The notes under the pieces are model-generated. The model was given only the letters and a program-made list of their open reading frames with translations, did not search any database and was not told where the DNA came from. This document shows, in pieces, positions 53,313 through 63,559 of a stretch of 64,000 nucleotides of DNA. The stretch's first letter is position 1, and the number at the start of each line of letters is the position of its first letter. The stretch covers positions 434,001 to 498,000 of the forward strand of contig NZ_JAEACT010000004.1 of the NCBI RefSeq assembly GCF_021432385.1. Direction: 5' to 3'. Position numbers and translations under genes: made by a program. This DNA is from Clostridium hydrogenum (GTDB taxonomy: Bacteria; Bacillota; Clostridia; Clostridiales; Clostridiaceae).

Positions 53313-53374
53313 AAATTATCCTCCAACAAAATCACATTCTAAAATTTCGATGACCACAAAAAAGCCACTGAACA

Positions 53375-53404
53375 AAATCGTATCAGATTTCTCCAATACG
53401 ATTT
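53375..53404 (-). terminator. Terminator between the two lipoprotein paralogues
   Basis: AATCGTAT and ATACGATT pair on the minus strand, then TTTGTT. It separates the broken and intact copies. Confidence 0.7.
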
Positions 53405-53418
53405 ACATTTTCATATTA

Positions 53419-54060
53419 TTAACTTTGATATGTTAAGCCGCCAACTTGTTTATAGAAATCAGAAAAGTTTTCTGGAAGCCATTGTCCATCTTTTATAACG
53501 AATTTAAAATTTTGTTCCTTTGTATTCGTTTCTGGCTTGGCATTATTTAATTCACTTACTAAATCTTTCACATATACATCTATAAATTTAGCTTTAAGCT
53601 GAGTTTCATCAGTAATATTACTACTCTTTGCTTGAGCAAGTGCGTCTTGTTGTGCTTTTGAAACTAAACCTTTTAAGTCTATATAAGTAGTTTTTATTTT
53701 AACTTCTGCAGTTTTACTATCTTCAGATACTACACTTGTAGTTTCACTTACCTTTTTCAATGAATTCATAAGTGCATCATACATGCCATTTACCTGCTCA
53801 TCAGAAATTGAAAACCCACTAGATGAGAGAGTGCTTTTTACCTGTGAAGTAAAGGAATCTTTTTCTTCCTTTTTTCCTTCATCAAAATCTTTTTGAGTTC
53901 CCCCAATTTTTGATAAATTTGCTTTGTCCCCTTTAACTGCAAAATCAAATAAAATTTTTGCAGATTCATCTTATGCTACCTTTGGTTTACATCCTGCTAA
54001 AACTGCTGGAATTAGCAATAGCACCAATAATACTGATAAACTTTTTTTAATTTTTCTCAT
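53419..54060 (-). pseudogene. Broken paralogue of the DUF5105-like lipoprotein
   Basis: ATG 54060 with GGAGG opens a signal peptide (VLLLIPAVLAGCKPKVA), then TAA at 53971-53973 (codon 30). The same frame continues DESAKILFDFAVKGDKAN to the normal end at 53419. Against the intact neighbour, about 30 residues after the lipobox Cys are missing at the stop, so a deletion likely made the stop. The internal frame 53419-53784 is a remnant, not an independent gene. Confidence 0.85.
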
Positions 54061-54347
54061 AAAAATCCTCCAATATAAATATACTTATAGTTGTCAATAT
54101 ACATATGTTAAAATTAAACATTTTGAACACATTTTGAATTTTACCATTTTTTACGTGTACAAGTCAATATATATTTAATATTTTTTTTAATTTTATTCAA
54201 CTTTTTATAAAGTTTATTTTTAATTACATCATATATATTGAATTTACATATTATTCACAAAGTGATTATATTGTCATAATTGATTGCATTTATACTAAAA
54301 TGCTATAATTTAATAAAAGAGTCACTGAAGAAAAAAGGGGTGGTTTT

Positions 54348-55568
54348 ATGATTAAAAGAAAAAAAATATTATCAATTGTTTGTCTATGTTCAATATTTGT
54401 TTCTTCTACACTTTTTCCTAAAGCTATGAATGTACAAGCTAAAACTAAATCAGACAATAAAATCAATATAAGTACATCTCAAGTACCAGAATCTGTCTCA
54501 ACCTTTGCCTCAGCAGAATTTCCAAAGCAACTTAATTCTATATCTTCAAACCCTTCGCAATACGGATTTAACAAAGATGAAGTACAAGCTTTTAAATTAG
54601 GGCAAGCTTTTTCTGTTTATTATTTAAAAAATAACAAAGTTTCTGATATGAAAGGCTATTACTATCCCGTTTTATACAACAATGAAATTAAGGGAATATT
54701 TGCAGTTATTCAAAATTCTAACGGGCAGTTTACGTCTACATTAACCAAATCATTTGCAGATAAATTAAATTCACTAAAAAGTGATAATTTTTCTCTTATA
54801 AATGTAAACGGAAACTTATTTGCAGTAGGCAGCAGCAAATTTCTACTTATCCATAAAAGCTTAAATAAAACTACTGGAAGTTCTGCCTCATTGACATCTT
54901 CTCAAATTAGGGAAATTAATAAACTTATAAAGAACAAAAATCCAAGGTATATATACATAAATATTGTTCTTAATATACCACCATTAAGTCCAGAATTAAC
55001 ACCTTGGTCAAATATTAATATTTATCCTAACAATAAACCAAATAGAACCAACACTAATACTTCTGTTACACCGGTATCCAAAAAGCTACCCGTACCCATC
55101 ATTTTACAAGGTGATCATCCTTGGTGCTGGGCTGCAACTTCTGCTTCTTTAATTGATTACGATAAAAGCACAAATATCACTGAAGAAGATGTAGTAAACT
55201 ATACTTTTGGAAAATTAACTAATGACGGTGGAACACCAACACAAATTATGAATGCTTATAAACATTGGGGGCTTAACCCTGTTATGTATAACAACCCATT
55301 AACTTATAATTCTGTAGTTTCATATATAAATAATAATGACCCAATAAATAGTCTTATGTACTATGATGATGGAAATTCATATGAAGGGCACAGTATGAGT
55401 TTGATTGGCTATTCAACTTTAAGTAATGGCTACAAATCATATACAATGATAGATCCAAATGAAAATTATTATGTATCTGTTGCTGCAACTAACACCGGAA
55501 ACAATGTGGAATATGACCTTGGCGGAGATGAATTTGTTTGGTATCAGACAATTGTTCCACGCACATAA
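54348..55568 (+). CDS. Secreted C39-like papain-fold cysteine peptidase
   Basis: 406 residues with a signal peptide (about 1-31, ending VQAKT). Residues 32-240 are an uncharacterised propeptide-like part. The C-terminal peptidase has Cys in HPWCWAATSASL, His in GHSMSLIGY and the DPN following. It resembles Peptidase_C39-like extracellular enzymes. GGGGTGG precedes the ATG. The insertion sequence begins ~12 bases after its stop. Confidence 0.85.
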   Translation: MIKRKKILSIVCLCSIFVSSTLFPKAMNVQAKTKSDNKINISTSQVPESVSTFASAEFPKQLNSISSNPSQYGFNKDEVQAFKLGQAFSVYYLKNNKVSDMKGYYYPVLYNNEIKGIFAVIQNSNGQFTSTLTKSFADKLNSLKSDNFSLINVNGNLFAVGSSKFLLIHKSLNKTTGSSASLTSSQIREINKLIKNKNPRYIYINIVLNIPPLSPELTPWSNINIYPNNKPNRTNTNTSVTPVSKKLPVPIILQGDHPWCWAATSASLIDYDKSTNITEEDVVNYTFGKLTNDGGTPTQIMNAYKHWGLNPVMYNNPLTYNSVVSYINNNDPINSLMYYDDGNSYEGHSMSLIGYSTLSNGYKSYTMIDPNENYYVSVAATNTGNNVEYDLGGDEFVWYQTIVPRT

Positions 55569-55757
55569 AATAAAAAAGAGGGTGTCGCATTAGCATAAAA
55601 AAATATGCTAATGCGACACCCTTGTTTTTAGCTGTTTATGCTATTTTTTAGCAATATTCTGATTGATAGCAAGTTCAACATCAAAAAAACTGTTCACTTT
55701 AATAAGCCTTTGCTATTGAGGCTTTTTTCGAATTAAAATGATTTTAAGATTTTAAAA

Positions 55758-57386
55758 TCAAGCACTTTTTTTGATTGGAAAAAGATGTGTTTCGGTTTTA
55801 TCCAATTGAATTTTATTATGTAACTTATTTACATTATGTGCCATTGCGAGCAAAATACTTTCCGCCAAAACATTATTTTTACCTTTGCTTAAATATCTGC
55901 GAAATCCCATATCTTGTTTTATCTCTCCAAAAGAACCTTCTACTTGAATGCTTCGATTCATCCTTAATTTACAACCTTCCTCGCTTACAATTCTTTTAAG
56001 ATTATCTTTACGAAGTTCATTGAATAGTTTAGAAGTTTCAAGATTTTTAGTTCTTTCTTCTAATGGAGTTTTACAATTATGTCCTTTTATGCATTTGCTC
56101 TTATATTTACAATTACTGCAATCTTCGCATGTATAAATTGTTTTTTCACTTATATAGCCTGTCTTGCTCTTCCTGTTTACTATTTTATTCACAGTTAACT
56201 TCTTATTATTTTTACAGGTATAGTAATCACCAAATTCATTATATTCCATATTCTCTATCCTACTTATATCACTTTTATATTTCTTCGTTTTAGATATTTC
56301 ATAATTTGTTGGTTTAATAAATGATAGCTGCATATTTTCTTTAATGTAAACATAATTTTCTTCGCTCTCATAACCTGCGTCCGCAGTTATGTTTGAGTAC
56401 TTAAAATGCAGAAGATTTTCCATACTTTTTATAAATGGAATTAATGTTGTGGTATCTGTAGGCTGAGGGCCTACAGTAAGCCATACTATGTATTGAGAAT
56501 CTACTCCATGTTGAACATTGTAAGCAGGTTTTAACTGACCATTTTTCATTGCATCTTCTTTCATTCTCATAAATGTTGCATCGTTGTCAGTTTTTGAATA
56601 GCTGTTACGTTCACCACAAGTATAGATTTTTTTTGTATATTCTTTTAGCTTTTCAAGGTATTCTTCAAGTGTTTCAATAGAACGTTGAATTGGATTTTTT
56701 CGTTTTCCACATCCATGTACAAATTCTATATTTTCCTTCTGTTTTAAAGTATAAAGTTTCTTTCTAAGTTTTTTTATATGCTTTATTTTAACCTTGTTTT
56801 CATATACAATTTTTATACCATATAGTTCTTCACACTCAGCTACAAAATCAGCCAATTTAGAAAGCAATCTTTCTAAATTTTTGCATACTGATTTCTTCCA
56901 AACAAAAGTATATTTATTAGCACAAGCTTCTATTTTAGTACCATCAATAAATATATCATTTCCCATAACTTCTCCAATTTCATAAAGGAAATTAGACATT
57001 TCAGCCATGATTTCCTTTGCGCATAGCGCAAAGTGTATACTGCGAAACCTTGCAAATGTAGAATGATCAGGTGCTTTAGAATCTCCTAAAAGGTACATAA
57101 AATTAACATCCCTTTTACAGGACTGTTCCATTTCTCTTGATGAGTAATTATGATTCATATAAGAATAAAGTACAATTTTAAGCATCTGACGTGGCGTTGC
57201 TTGATTCTCCCTTATACGAGAGTAAGTCGAATACAAATATGTTAAATCCATCTCCTCAATAAATTGACTTAGCAAACGCACCGAATCATCAGCCGGAATT
57301 ATGTACTCAATATTTAGTGGAAGTTTTAATTGATAATCTCCCTGAATTGAAGTATAATTTTTATGTAAATTAATGTGTTTAGTCAT
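55758..57386 (-). CDS. tnp: IS1182-family DDE transposase
   Basis: 542 residues, apparently intact. N-terminal IS1182-like segment (PADDSVRLLSQFIEEMDL; YSYMNHNYSSREMEQSC; DHSTFARFR), catalytic parts DIFIDGTKIEA, NITADAGYESEEN, and a C-terminal Glu region in IQVEGSFGEIKQDMGFRRY; a four-cysteine zinc-like stretch CEDCSNCKYKSKC lies before it. The element could be active. No strong ribosome site precedes the ATG. Confidence 0.93.
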   Translation of the reverse strand: MTKHINLHKNYTSIQGDYQLKLPLNIEYIIPADDSVRLLSQFIEEMDLTYLYSTYSRIRENQATPRQMLKIVLYSYMNHNYSSREMEQSCKRDVNFMYLLGDSKAPDHSTFARFRSIHFALCAKEIMAEMSNFLYEIGEVMGNDIFIDGTKIEACANKYTFVWKKSVCKNLERLLSKLADFVAECEELYGIKIVYENKVKIKHIKKLRKKLYTLKQKENIEFVHGCGKRKNPIQRSIETLEEYLEKLKEYTKKIYTCGERNSYSKTDNDATFMRMKEDAMKNGQLKPAYNVQHGVDSQYIVWLTVGPQPTDTTTLIPFIKSMENLLHFKYSNITADAGYESEENYVYIKENMQLSFIKPTNYEISKTKKYKSDISRIENMEYNEFGDYYTCKNNKKLTVNKIVNRKSKTGYISEKTIYTCEDCSNCKYKSKCIKGHNCKTPLEERTKNLETSKLFNELRKDNLKRIVSEEGCKLRMNRSIQVEGSFGEIKQDMGFRRYLSKGKNNVLAESILLAMAHNVNKLHNKIQLDKTETHLFPIKKSA

Positions 57387-57401
57387 ATGTTAATTTTACC
57401 A

Positions 57402-57437
57402 TAAATCTTTCACTCTTTTGAGTGAGAGATTTATTTT
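57402..57437. terminator. Hairpin in transposase leader
   Basis: AAATCTTTCACTC and GAGTGAGAGATTT pair with T-rich flank on the + strand. On the minus strand it precedes the transposase start and may limit read-through expression. Confidence 0.6.
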
Positions 57438-57488
57438 TTGTATTAAAAAAGACTATCGCACTAATTTTTTAGTGCGACAGCCCCTTTT

Positions 57489-57728
57489 TTATCTTCTTCC
57501 ACTAATTTGATTTTTATATTCTTTTCTGCTTATTTCGCCTCTTGCAAATTTTTCATTTAATATGTTAGTTAAGCTTTGTGATGAGTTTTTATTTAAATTA
57601 TAATTTAACTTTGTTGCATAAAATGTTTTAAAAGCAAAATATGCACCAACCGATATTGCAATAATCAAGGCACTCATAAAAAATCCATTTATTAATCCAC
57701 TGGATTGTTCATACATAAAATTTAACAT
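57489..57728 (-). CDS. Small membrane protein with SHOCT-like C-terminus
   Basis: 79 residues: a helix at about 13-35 and a C-terminal ~28-residue SHOCT-like motif (LNEKFARGEISRKEYKNQI). GGAGGCGA precedes the ATG. Its stop lies 5 bases from the insertion sequence end. Function unknown; SHOCT segments are oligomerisation or interaction motifs. Confidence 0.8.
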   Translation of the reverse strand: MLNFMYEQSSGLINGFFMSALIIAISVGAYFAFKTFYATKLNYNLNKNSSQSLTNILNEKFARGEISRKEYKNQISGRR

Positions 57729-57873
57729 ATTATCGCCTCCATATAGAAATTTTTCTGTTACAGTGTATGTAACCCCTGTATCTATATTATAGACAAAAAA
57801 TATGTATAAATTATGATGTTTTTATTAAATGTTTATTTTTCTGGACTTTCCACATATAAATATAAACCATAGT

Positions 57874-58896
57874 CTAAAAAAAATAGTTTGAAAACTTTGG
57901 AAAATGTATTGTAACTTTAGTTCCTCTTTCAAACACTGATGATATAGTTATATAATGTCCAAGTTTTTTAGCCAGCTTTTGACTTAAATATAGTCCAATA
58001 CCTGTAGAATTATTAGCTTTCCTGCCATTGTAACCTGTAAAACTCTTATCAAACACTCTTCCTATATCTTCTTCTTTAATTCCAATGCCATCATCTTCAA
58101 TATTTAAAATGATTTCTTTTTCCAAATCCTCTGCATAAATTTTTATATTTCCACATTTGCTTGTGTATTTTAAAGCATTATCAACAACTTGTTTTACAAT
58201 AAATTCAAGCCACTTTTTATCCGTACTTACTTCCATATCTACATTTTCAATCATAAGTTTTATATTTTTATTTATAAAGCTTGAAGATTCTTTTTTTATG
58301 CATTCCTTTATAACATTACAAATCCCTACATTTTGAATATAGTAGTCTTTGGAAAAATCATTTATTCTAGAATAGTATAATGCCTTTTGAACATATTCCT
58401 CTACCTTATCAATTTCTTCTTCAATATTGTAAAGTGTCATTTCATTTGGATTATCAATACTGTTTTCAATTATAAGTCTTGAAGCAGCTATAGGCGTTTT
58501 TATTTCATGGACCCAGGCTGTTGTAAACTCTAAATCCTCATTACTTTTATCACTAAATTTTTGAATTCGCATATTTGACTCATTATATAATTTTTTAAGT
58601 GCCTCATTAAGCTTTTTCTCGTGAAAATTTTTAGGTTCTGGAAGATTATTAACCCAATCCATTTCTACATCTTTCATAGCTTTATTTAGTTTATCATAAT
58701 ATGTTTTCTCTCGAAAATAATCAACTACACTGTAAATTAAAAACATTATTATTAAAATTGCTATAACATAGCTTACATCATAACTAAACAAGTTGGTTTT
58801 ACTATCAAAATAAACCATACCCCAAATAAACATAATTATTATAAAATAAAATAAAGCGAAAGACTTTTTATTCCTTATATAATCTAAAATACTCAT
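57874..58896 (-). CDS. bceS: BceS-like intramembrane-sensing histidine kinase
   Basis: 340 residues with two close helices (about 14-31 and 41-60), few outer residues between them, HisKA with His130 in WVHEIKTPIA and HATPase (DNALKYT, DDGIGIKEED, STGIGLYLSQ). Typical of kinases that sense flux through BceAB-type transporters. It overlaps the regulator gene by 4 bases and is last in the bce operon. Confidence 0.92.
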   Translation of the reverse strand: MSILDYIRNKKSFALFYFIIIMFIWGMVYFDSKTNLFSYDVSYVIAILIIMFLIYSVVDYFREKTYYDKLNKAMKDVEMDWVNNLPEPKNFHEKKLNEALKKLYNESNMRIQKFSDKSNEDLEFTTAWVHEIKTPIAASRLIIENSIDNPNEMTLYNIEEEIDKVEEYVQKALYYSRINDFSKDYYIQNVGICNVIKECIKKESSSFINKNIKLMIENVDMEVSTDKKWLEFIVKQVVDNALKYTSKCGNIKIYAEDLEKEIILNIEDDGIGIKEEDIGRVFDKSFTGYNGRKANNSTGIGLYLSQKLAKKLGHYITISSVFERGTKVTIHFPKFSNYFF

Positions 58897-59567
58897 TCAA
58901 TTATATACCCCAAATTCTTTTTAGTTTCTATAAAATCATTAATCCCTATGTCCTTTAATTTCTTTCTAAGTCTTGTTATATTCACAGTAAGAGTATTATC
59001 ATCCACAAAACTTTCACTTTTCCACAAACTCCGCATTATTCTATCCCTACTTATTATATTTCCGTGATTTTTTATAAGGATGTACATTATTTTAAACTCA
59101 TTTTTAGTAAGCTCTAATTTTTCTTCCTTATATATAAGCGTATCATCTTTAAGATTTAAAACTACTCCCCTATGCTCTATAACATCCGCCTTTAAATCTT
59201 TGTATGAATAAGTTCTTCTAAGAAGTGCATTTATTTTTGTCATAAGTAACTCAATCGAAAATGGTTTTACAACAAAATCATCTCCACCCATGTTAGTTGC
59301 AATAATTATATCCATATCTGTATTTCTTGAAGATATAAACATTATTGGAACCTTAGACACTAATCTAATTTTTCCACACCAGTAAAAGCCATCATAGAAA
59401 GGGAGATTTATGTCCAAAAGTACCAAATCAGGTTCATAATTCACAAATTCATTAAAAACATTATTAAAATCTTCTATACCTTTTGCCTCATATCCAACTT
59501 TAATTATGTTTTGAAGTATAATATCATTTATTTTATTATCATCCTCAACTACAAGTACTTTAAACAT
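58893..59567 (-). CDS. bceR: BceR-like response regulator
   Basis: 224 residues: receiver with Asp52 in LVLLDINLPFYDG and C-terminal winged helix (LTKNEFKIMYIL; VNITRLRKKLKDIG). It should activate its own transporter genes upon peptide stress. AAAGGGG precedes the ATG. Confidence 0.93.
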   Translation of the reverse strand: MFKVLVVEDDNKINDIILQNIIKVGYEAKGIEDFNNVFNEFVNYEPDLVLLDINLPFYDGFYWCGKIRLVSKVPIMFISSRNTDMDIIIATNMGGDDFVVKPFSIELLMTKINALLRRTYSYKDLKADVIEHRGVVLNLKDDTLIYKEEKLELTKNEFKIMYILIKNHGNIISRDRIMRSLWKSESFVDDNTLTVNITRLRKKLKDIGINDFIETKKNLGYIIE

Positions 59568-59609
59568 AATACACCCCTTTATTCAATGCATCATCCTTGT
59601 GAATTTGTT

Positions 59610-61514
59610 TTATCTTTTCCCGCTTACAATTTTCGTATATGAATTAACTGTAATAATATAATAAATCACATACATTATAATATAGGCCGCAAACATCTGA
59701 ATACAGTATAGCATTATTTTTTCTCCAAGTAACTTCTGAAGTATAAACAATGCAACTGTGCTGTGGCAAATAGCTATTAAAAGCGGTAATAAAAATACTA
59801 TTACAAGCTGTTTTGCAACAGATACTTTTATTTCCTTAGTACTTACACCTATATTTCTTAATGTTAGATACCTATCCTTATCATCATTAGCTTCCATTAT
59901 CTGCTTAAAGTATATTATGCTGCCTGTTGCTAAGAAAAACAATACCCCTAAAAATACTCCAATAAACATAATTGAACCACTACTTTTATAATATCCATTG
60001 TAATTCTCATAATAGGTCATTATGCTCATTTGCTTTGGTACAATTTTATTTAACTCCTCTGTAAGTGCTTTTGCTTTGTAATCATTTTTTACAGTATAAT
60101 TCGTAATGGCAGAAATACTATCCTCAGAAGTTTTATAAAATTCATCATATACATCATTTGAAACAACAACTGTTCCTTGGCTCATTAATACATATAAAAC
60201 TTGAATATTTGAAGCTTTAGATATTTTAAAATTTTTAGCTGTTCCATTTGCAGAAACTTTAACTGTTTTTCCATCCAGCTTCCTATCTTTACCATCGCCT
60301 TGATTTCTCTCTATAAAAAAGCATTCATTATTTTTTAAACTTATACTTTTCCCTCTATTTTTGGCCCTTATTGCATCGTTATATTGTTTTTCAGATATTA
60401 TATATCCATCAAAATCGCCCTTTCTATAGGCTTCTAAATTAATACCTGCTTTAATAATTTTTAGGCTGCTTTTTGAAATTAAATTATTGTCCTTATACTT
60501 TCCTATAGTACTTTCAATTTCTTGTGTAACTTTGTTATCTAAATTAATATATTCGTAAGACGCTGGATAATCACTATTTAAGTCTGCTTCTGTAGTTTTA
60601 TAAAAGGAGTATGCTGTACCAACTGCTGTAAGTGTAACCGCACTCAATATAGCTATAATAGTAAGTGTTTTTGCATTTCCTTTTATTCTATATAATATTT
60701 GTGACGTTCCTATCATATTTGTCCCTTTATAATAATAGCTCTTGTTATCCTTAATAAGCTTAATTAACATTATTATAAAACTATTGAAAAGTAAAAATGT
60801 ACCTACGCATTCTAAAACTAAAACAGGTAAAGCATATTTTACAATTTCCATAGATGTTTTCCCCGTTACAAGAAAATATCCTATCAAAATTAAAATTATA
60901 GATAATAAACCAACAAAATAAGAAACTTTAGGTGGCTTTTCCCCCTCTTTTTGTGACATAAATAGATCTATTAATTTAAACCTATATATTACACTATAAC
61001 TATGAACAGAAGTTATTATAAATATTATTACAAATAAAAATATACTTATAATTGCTGCTTTAGGTACAATAACAAATCTAATTGTAACTGCTTCCTTCAT
61101 TAAATTAACAAGCAGCATTGAGAAAAACTTTGAAAATAGCATTCCAAAAAAAATACCGCAAATTATAGAAAATGCACCTATGACCATATTTTCATAAAAA
61201 AGTATTCTTGATATATTCTTTTTAGTCATTCCAAGTATTGAATAAATGGCCATTTCCTTTTTTCTCTTTTTTATAAAAAAGCTGTTGGAATACCATATAA
61301 ATATGGCTGAAAATAATGCTATAATAATTGCTGAAGCTTCAAAAACCACTTTAACTTTCATGCTATGCTCACTTTGCTCTACGAAGTCCTTATTAAAAGC
61401 AATTGATAAAAAAACGTATAAAACCATAACAGAAAAAACAGCACTTACAAAATAAGTTGTATAGTTATTAATATTTTTTCTTACATTTTTTGATGCAATA
61501 TTAAAGAAGCTCAC
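59610..61514 (-). CDS. bceB: BceB-like FtsX-family permease
   Basis: 634 residues with ten predicted helices: one near the start, groups to about 310, then a ~200-residue outer domain (about 315-520) and three final helices. This build is specific to Bce-type peptide detoxification permeases. GTG 61514 follows GGAGGTGAG; the frame to 61544 is upstream read-through. It overlaps the ATPase gene by 14 bases. Confidence 0.93.
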   Translation of the reverse strand: MSFFNIASKNVRKNINNYTTYFVSAVFSVMVLYVFLSIAFNKDFVEQSEHSMKVKVVFEASAIIIALFSAIFIWYSNSFFIKKRKKEMAIYSILGMTKKNISRILFYENMVIGAFSIICGIFFGMLFSKFFSMLLVNLMKEAVTIRFVIVPKAAIISIFLFVIIFIITSVHSYSVIYRFKLIDLFMSQKEGEKPPKVSYFVGLLSIILILIGYFLVTGKTSMEIVKYALPVLVLECVGTFLLFNSFIIMLIKLIKDNKSYYYKGTNMIGTSQILYRIKGNAKTLTIIAILSAVTLTAVGTAYSFYKTTEADLNSDYPASYEYINLDNKVTQEIESTIGKYKDNNLISKSSLKIIKAGINLEAYRKGDFDGYIISEKQYNDAIRAKNRGKSISLKNNECFFIERNQGDGKDRKLDGKTVKVSANGTAKNFKISKASNIQVLYVLMSQGTVVVSNDVYDEFYKTSEDSISAITNYTVKNDYKAKALTEELNKIVPKQMSIMTYYENYNGYYKSSGSIMFIGVFLGVLFFLATGSIIYFKQIMEANDDKDRYLTLRNIGVSTKEIKVSVAKQLVIVFLLPLLIAICHSTVALFILQKLLGEKIMLYCIQMFAAYIIMYVIYYIITVNSYTKIVSGKR

Positions 61515-62268
61515 TACTCTCACCTCCAAGTGTTGAGAGTACATTTAATATCTTATCGTAAAATTCCTTTCTACTATTTCCCTTTGCAATTTCTGCAAAA
61601 AGTCTTCCATCTTTTATAAATATAATTCTCTTGCAAAAGCTAGCTGCAAAAGGATCATGCGTAACCATCACAATAGTAGAGTTATTCTTTTCATTTAAAT
61701 TACCTAGGCACTCTAAAAGCTCTCTTGAAGATTTTGAATCAAGTGCTCCTGTTGGTTCATCTGCCAAAATAAGTTCTGGACTTGTAATTACAGCCCTAGC
61801 AGCTGCCGCCCTCTGTTTTTGTCCACCAGAAACCTCATAGGGATATTTTTCAGCTAAATTTTTAATTCCAAGCGTTTCTGCTATTTTATCAAACGAACTT
61901 TCAATTTCTCTTACACCTACCTTTGAAAGTACTAAAGGTAAAATTATATTTTCTTTTAAAGTTAATGTATCTAAAAGATTGTAATCCTGAAAAATAAACC
62001 CAAGCTTATTTCTCCTAAAGGAAGATAATTTAGGTTCTCTTAATTTTAATATATCTTCGTTTCCAATGTGTATACTTCCAGAACTAGGTGTATCTATTGT
62101 TGCAATTACATTTAAAAGTGTGGATTTTCCAGCACCTGATGGACCCATTATACCAACAAATTCACCTTTTTCAACTTCAAAATTAACTCCATCTAAAGCA
62201 TTATAGATACTTCCACCAACTTTTGATCCATATATCTTTTTCACATTTTTTACACTTAAAACATTCAT
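61501..62268 (-). CDS. bceA: BceA-like ABC transporter ATPase
   Basis: 255 residues: Walker A GPSGAGKST, Q-loop FIFQDYNLLD, signature VSGGQKQRAAAARA, Walker B LILADEPTGALD, H-loop VTHDP. Forms BceAB with the next gene, removing bacitracin-like peptides from their lipid II-cycle targets. First gene of a complete bceABRS module. GGAGGG precedes the ATG. Confidence 0.94.
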   Translation of the reverse strand: MNVLSVKNVKKIYGSKVGGSIYNALDGVNFEVEKGEFVGIMGPSGAGKSTLLNVIATIDTPSSGSIHIGNEDILKLREPKLSSFRRNKLGFIFQDYNLLDTLTLKENIILPLVLSKVGVREIESSFDKIAETLGIKNLAEKYPYEVSGGQKQRAAAARAVITSPELILADEPTGALDSKSSRELLECLGNLNEKNNSTIVMVTHDPFAASFCKRIIFIKDGRLFAEIAKGNSRKEFYDKILNVLSTLGGESSELL

Positions 62269-62287
62269 AAAAAACCCTCCTACATTT

Positions 62288-62475
62288 AAATCAATTCACA
62301 ATTCACGGTGCACAATTCACAATGAATGTAGATTCATCCACACTTACGTGGATAAATCATTAAACTTATCTAAATTTCTTAGCTTTGCTAAGAAATTTTA
62401 AATCCTAAAATTTTACGCATTAACGTAAAATCCTCCTTCATTGTGCATTGTGAATTGTGAACTGTGCATTGATTT
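62288..62475. repeat. Family 2 modular hairpin element, copy 4 (TGTGAAT-type arrays)
   Basis: The ends are inverted arrays of TGTGAAT/TGTGCAT heptamers instead of TACTCTG. Inside, the same layout is filled with other hairpins: ATCCACACTTACGTGGAT, AATTTCTTAGCTTTGCTAAG with AAATT, and TTTTACGCATTAACGTAAAA, then TCCTTCATTGTG. Located between the HAD stop and bceA. Confidence 0.85.
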
Positions 62476-62554
62476 AATTATACGAAAGTTTATGTATTCA
62501 AGCCATTTATTAACCTTACACTTTTAAGACTCCAAGGTTACATTGTTGTAAGGT

Positions 62555-63202
62555 TTAAATATTCTTACTGTTTATTTCCTCAAAAGAATCTATTATAATA
62601 TCTGCCTTTGATATATCCTGATTTCCCGAATTTAAATTTCTATATCCAATACATTTCATTCCAGCTTTTTTTGCCGCTAAAACTCCATTATGAGAATCCT
62701 CAATAACAACACATTCCTCTGGCCTTGCACCTAGCTTTTCAGCTGCATACAAAAATATGTCTGGTTCAGGTTTGCTTCTTTCCACAAGATCACCTGTAAC
62801 TAAGTTATCAAAATACTTTCTTATTTTAAGTTCCTCCAATATGTACTCTATCAGCCTCATTGGTGATGACGATGCAACTGCTATCTTATAGTTATTTTCT
62901 TTAAGCTCCTTCAATAGTTCTGGTATGTATTTTATTGGCTCTATCTTCATATTAGGTGATGATATAAAATCATAAAATCCATTTCTCTCCATTTTAATTA
63001 ATTCTTCCATTGTGTATTTTAACTTGTAATCATTTATTATTTTATTCCACATATAATAAGAATTAGTTCCTATAAATTTATTATATTCTTCAATGCTCAT
63101 ATCAATTTCAATAGTTTTAAAAAGTTCCATTGCATATTTTAAATGTATTGGCTCGCTGTCTATTATAACTCCATCCATATCAAATATTACTGCTTTTATC
63201 AC
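62555..63202 (-). CDS. HAD-family phosphatase, beta-phosphoglucomutase-like
   Basis: 215 residues starting at GTG with GGGGGG upstream. Motif I FDMDGVIIDSEP, motif II VASSSP, Lys and motif IV VIEDSHNGVLAAKKAG. The cap is the helical type. The set resembles beta-phosphoglucomutase or sugar-phosphatase enzymes; there is no linked maltose or trehalose phosphorylase to decide. Confidence 0.9.
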   Translation of the reverse strand: MIKAVIFDMDGVIIDSEPIHLKYAMELFKTIEIDMSIEEYNKFIGTNSYYMWNKIINDYKLKYTMEELIKMERNGFYDFISSPNMKIEPIKYIPELLKELKENNYKIAVASSSPMRLIEYILEELKIRKYFDNLVTGDLVERSKPEPDIFLYAAEKLGARPEECVVIEDSHNGVLAAKKAGMKCIGYRNLNSGNQDISKADIIIDSFEEINSKNI

Positions 63203-63221
63203 TTTGTATGTCCCCCCTTGT

Positions 63222-63424
63222 AACAGAGTACAAAGTACAGAGTACAGAGTACAATGAAGGTTAATTTTCCGCTAAAGCAGAAAATTTAAAAACTTAATGG
63301 GCTGCGCCCAAACCTATTTTTTCATATTTGCCAAAACTGAATTCCATAAGTTTAAAGATTTCTCTGACGCAAGGAAGATAAATCTTCCTTCACTGTACTC
63401 TGTACTCTGTAATCTGTACTCTAC
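63222..63424. repeat. Family 2 modular hairpin element, copy 5
   Basis: CAGAGTA-type array, AATGAAGGTTAATTTTC, hairpin CGCTAAAGCAG region, AAATTTAAAAACTTA, hairpin GGGCTGCGCCC, AAGTTTAAAGATTT, hairpin CTGACGCAAGGAAG region, ATCTTCCTTCACTGTACTCT array. Located upstream of the HAD gene start. Confidence 0.85.
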
Positions 63425-63482
63425 CATTAATTTTCTACCTAAATAATATCCTTTAATTACTTTTTTTACAACCTAAAATCCC

Positions 63483-63523
63483 AAAAAAAAAGATTAGAGA
63501 CAGCTTCACGCCATCTCCAATCT
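63483..63523 (-). terminator. Terminator of the right-edge gene
   Basis: AGATTGGAGATGG and its partner CTGTCTCTAATCT pair on the minus strand, followed by nine T. It ends the transcript of the gene at the right edge after repeat copy 6. Confidence 0.85.
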
Positions 63524-63559
63524 AATTATATTTATATACAATCTCCCCCATAGCATCTA

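Larger units (their letters stand above)
55580..57484 (-). mobile_element. IS1182-type insertion sequence with hairpin ends
   Basis: A single transposase gene is bounded by inverted ends GGGTGTCGCATTAG (55580) and, inverted, GGCTGTCGCACTAA (to 57483). Each end is itself a hairpin: 55580-55621 and 57452-57483. Flanks are A-rich at the left and T-rich at the right, and the two adjacent genes converge, consistent with insertion in a terminator. No clear target duplication is seen. Confidence 0.85.
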
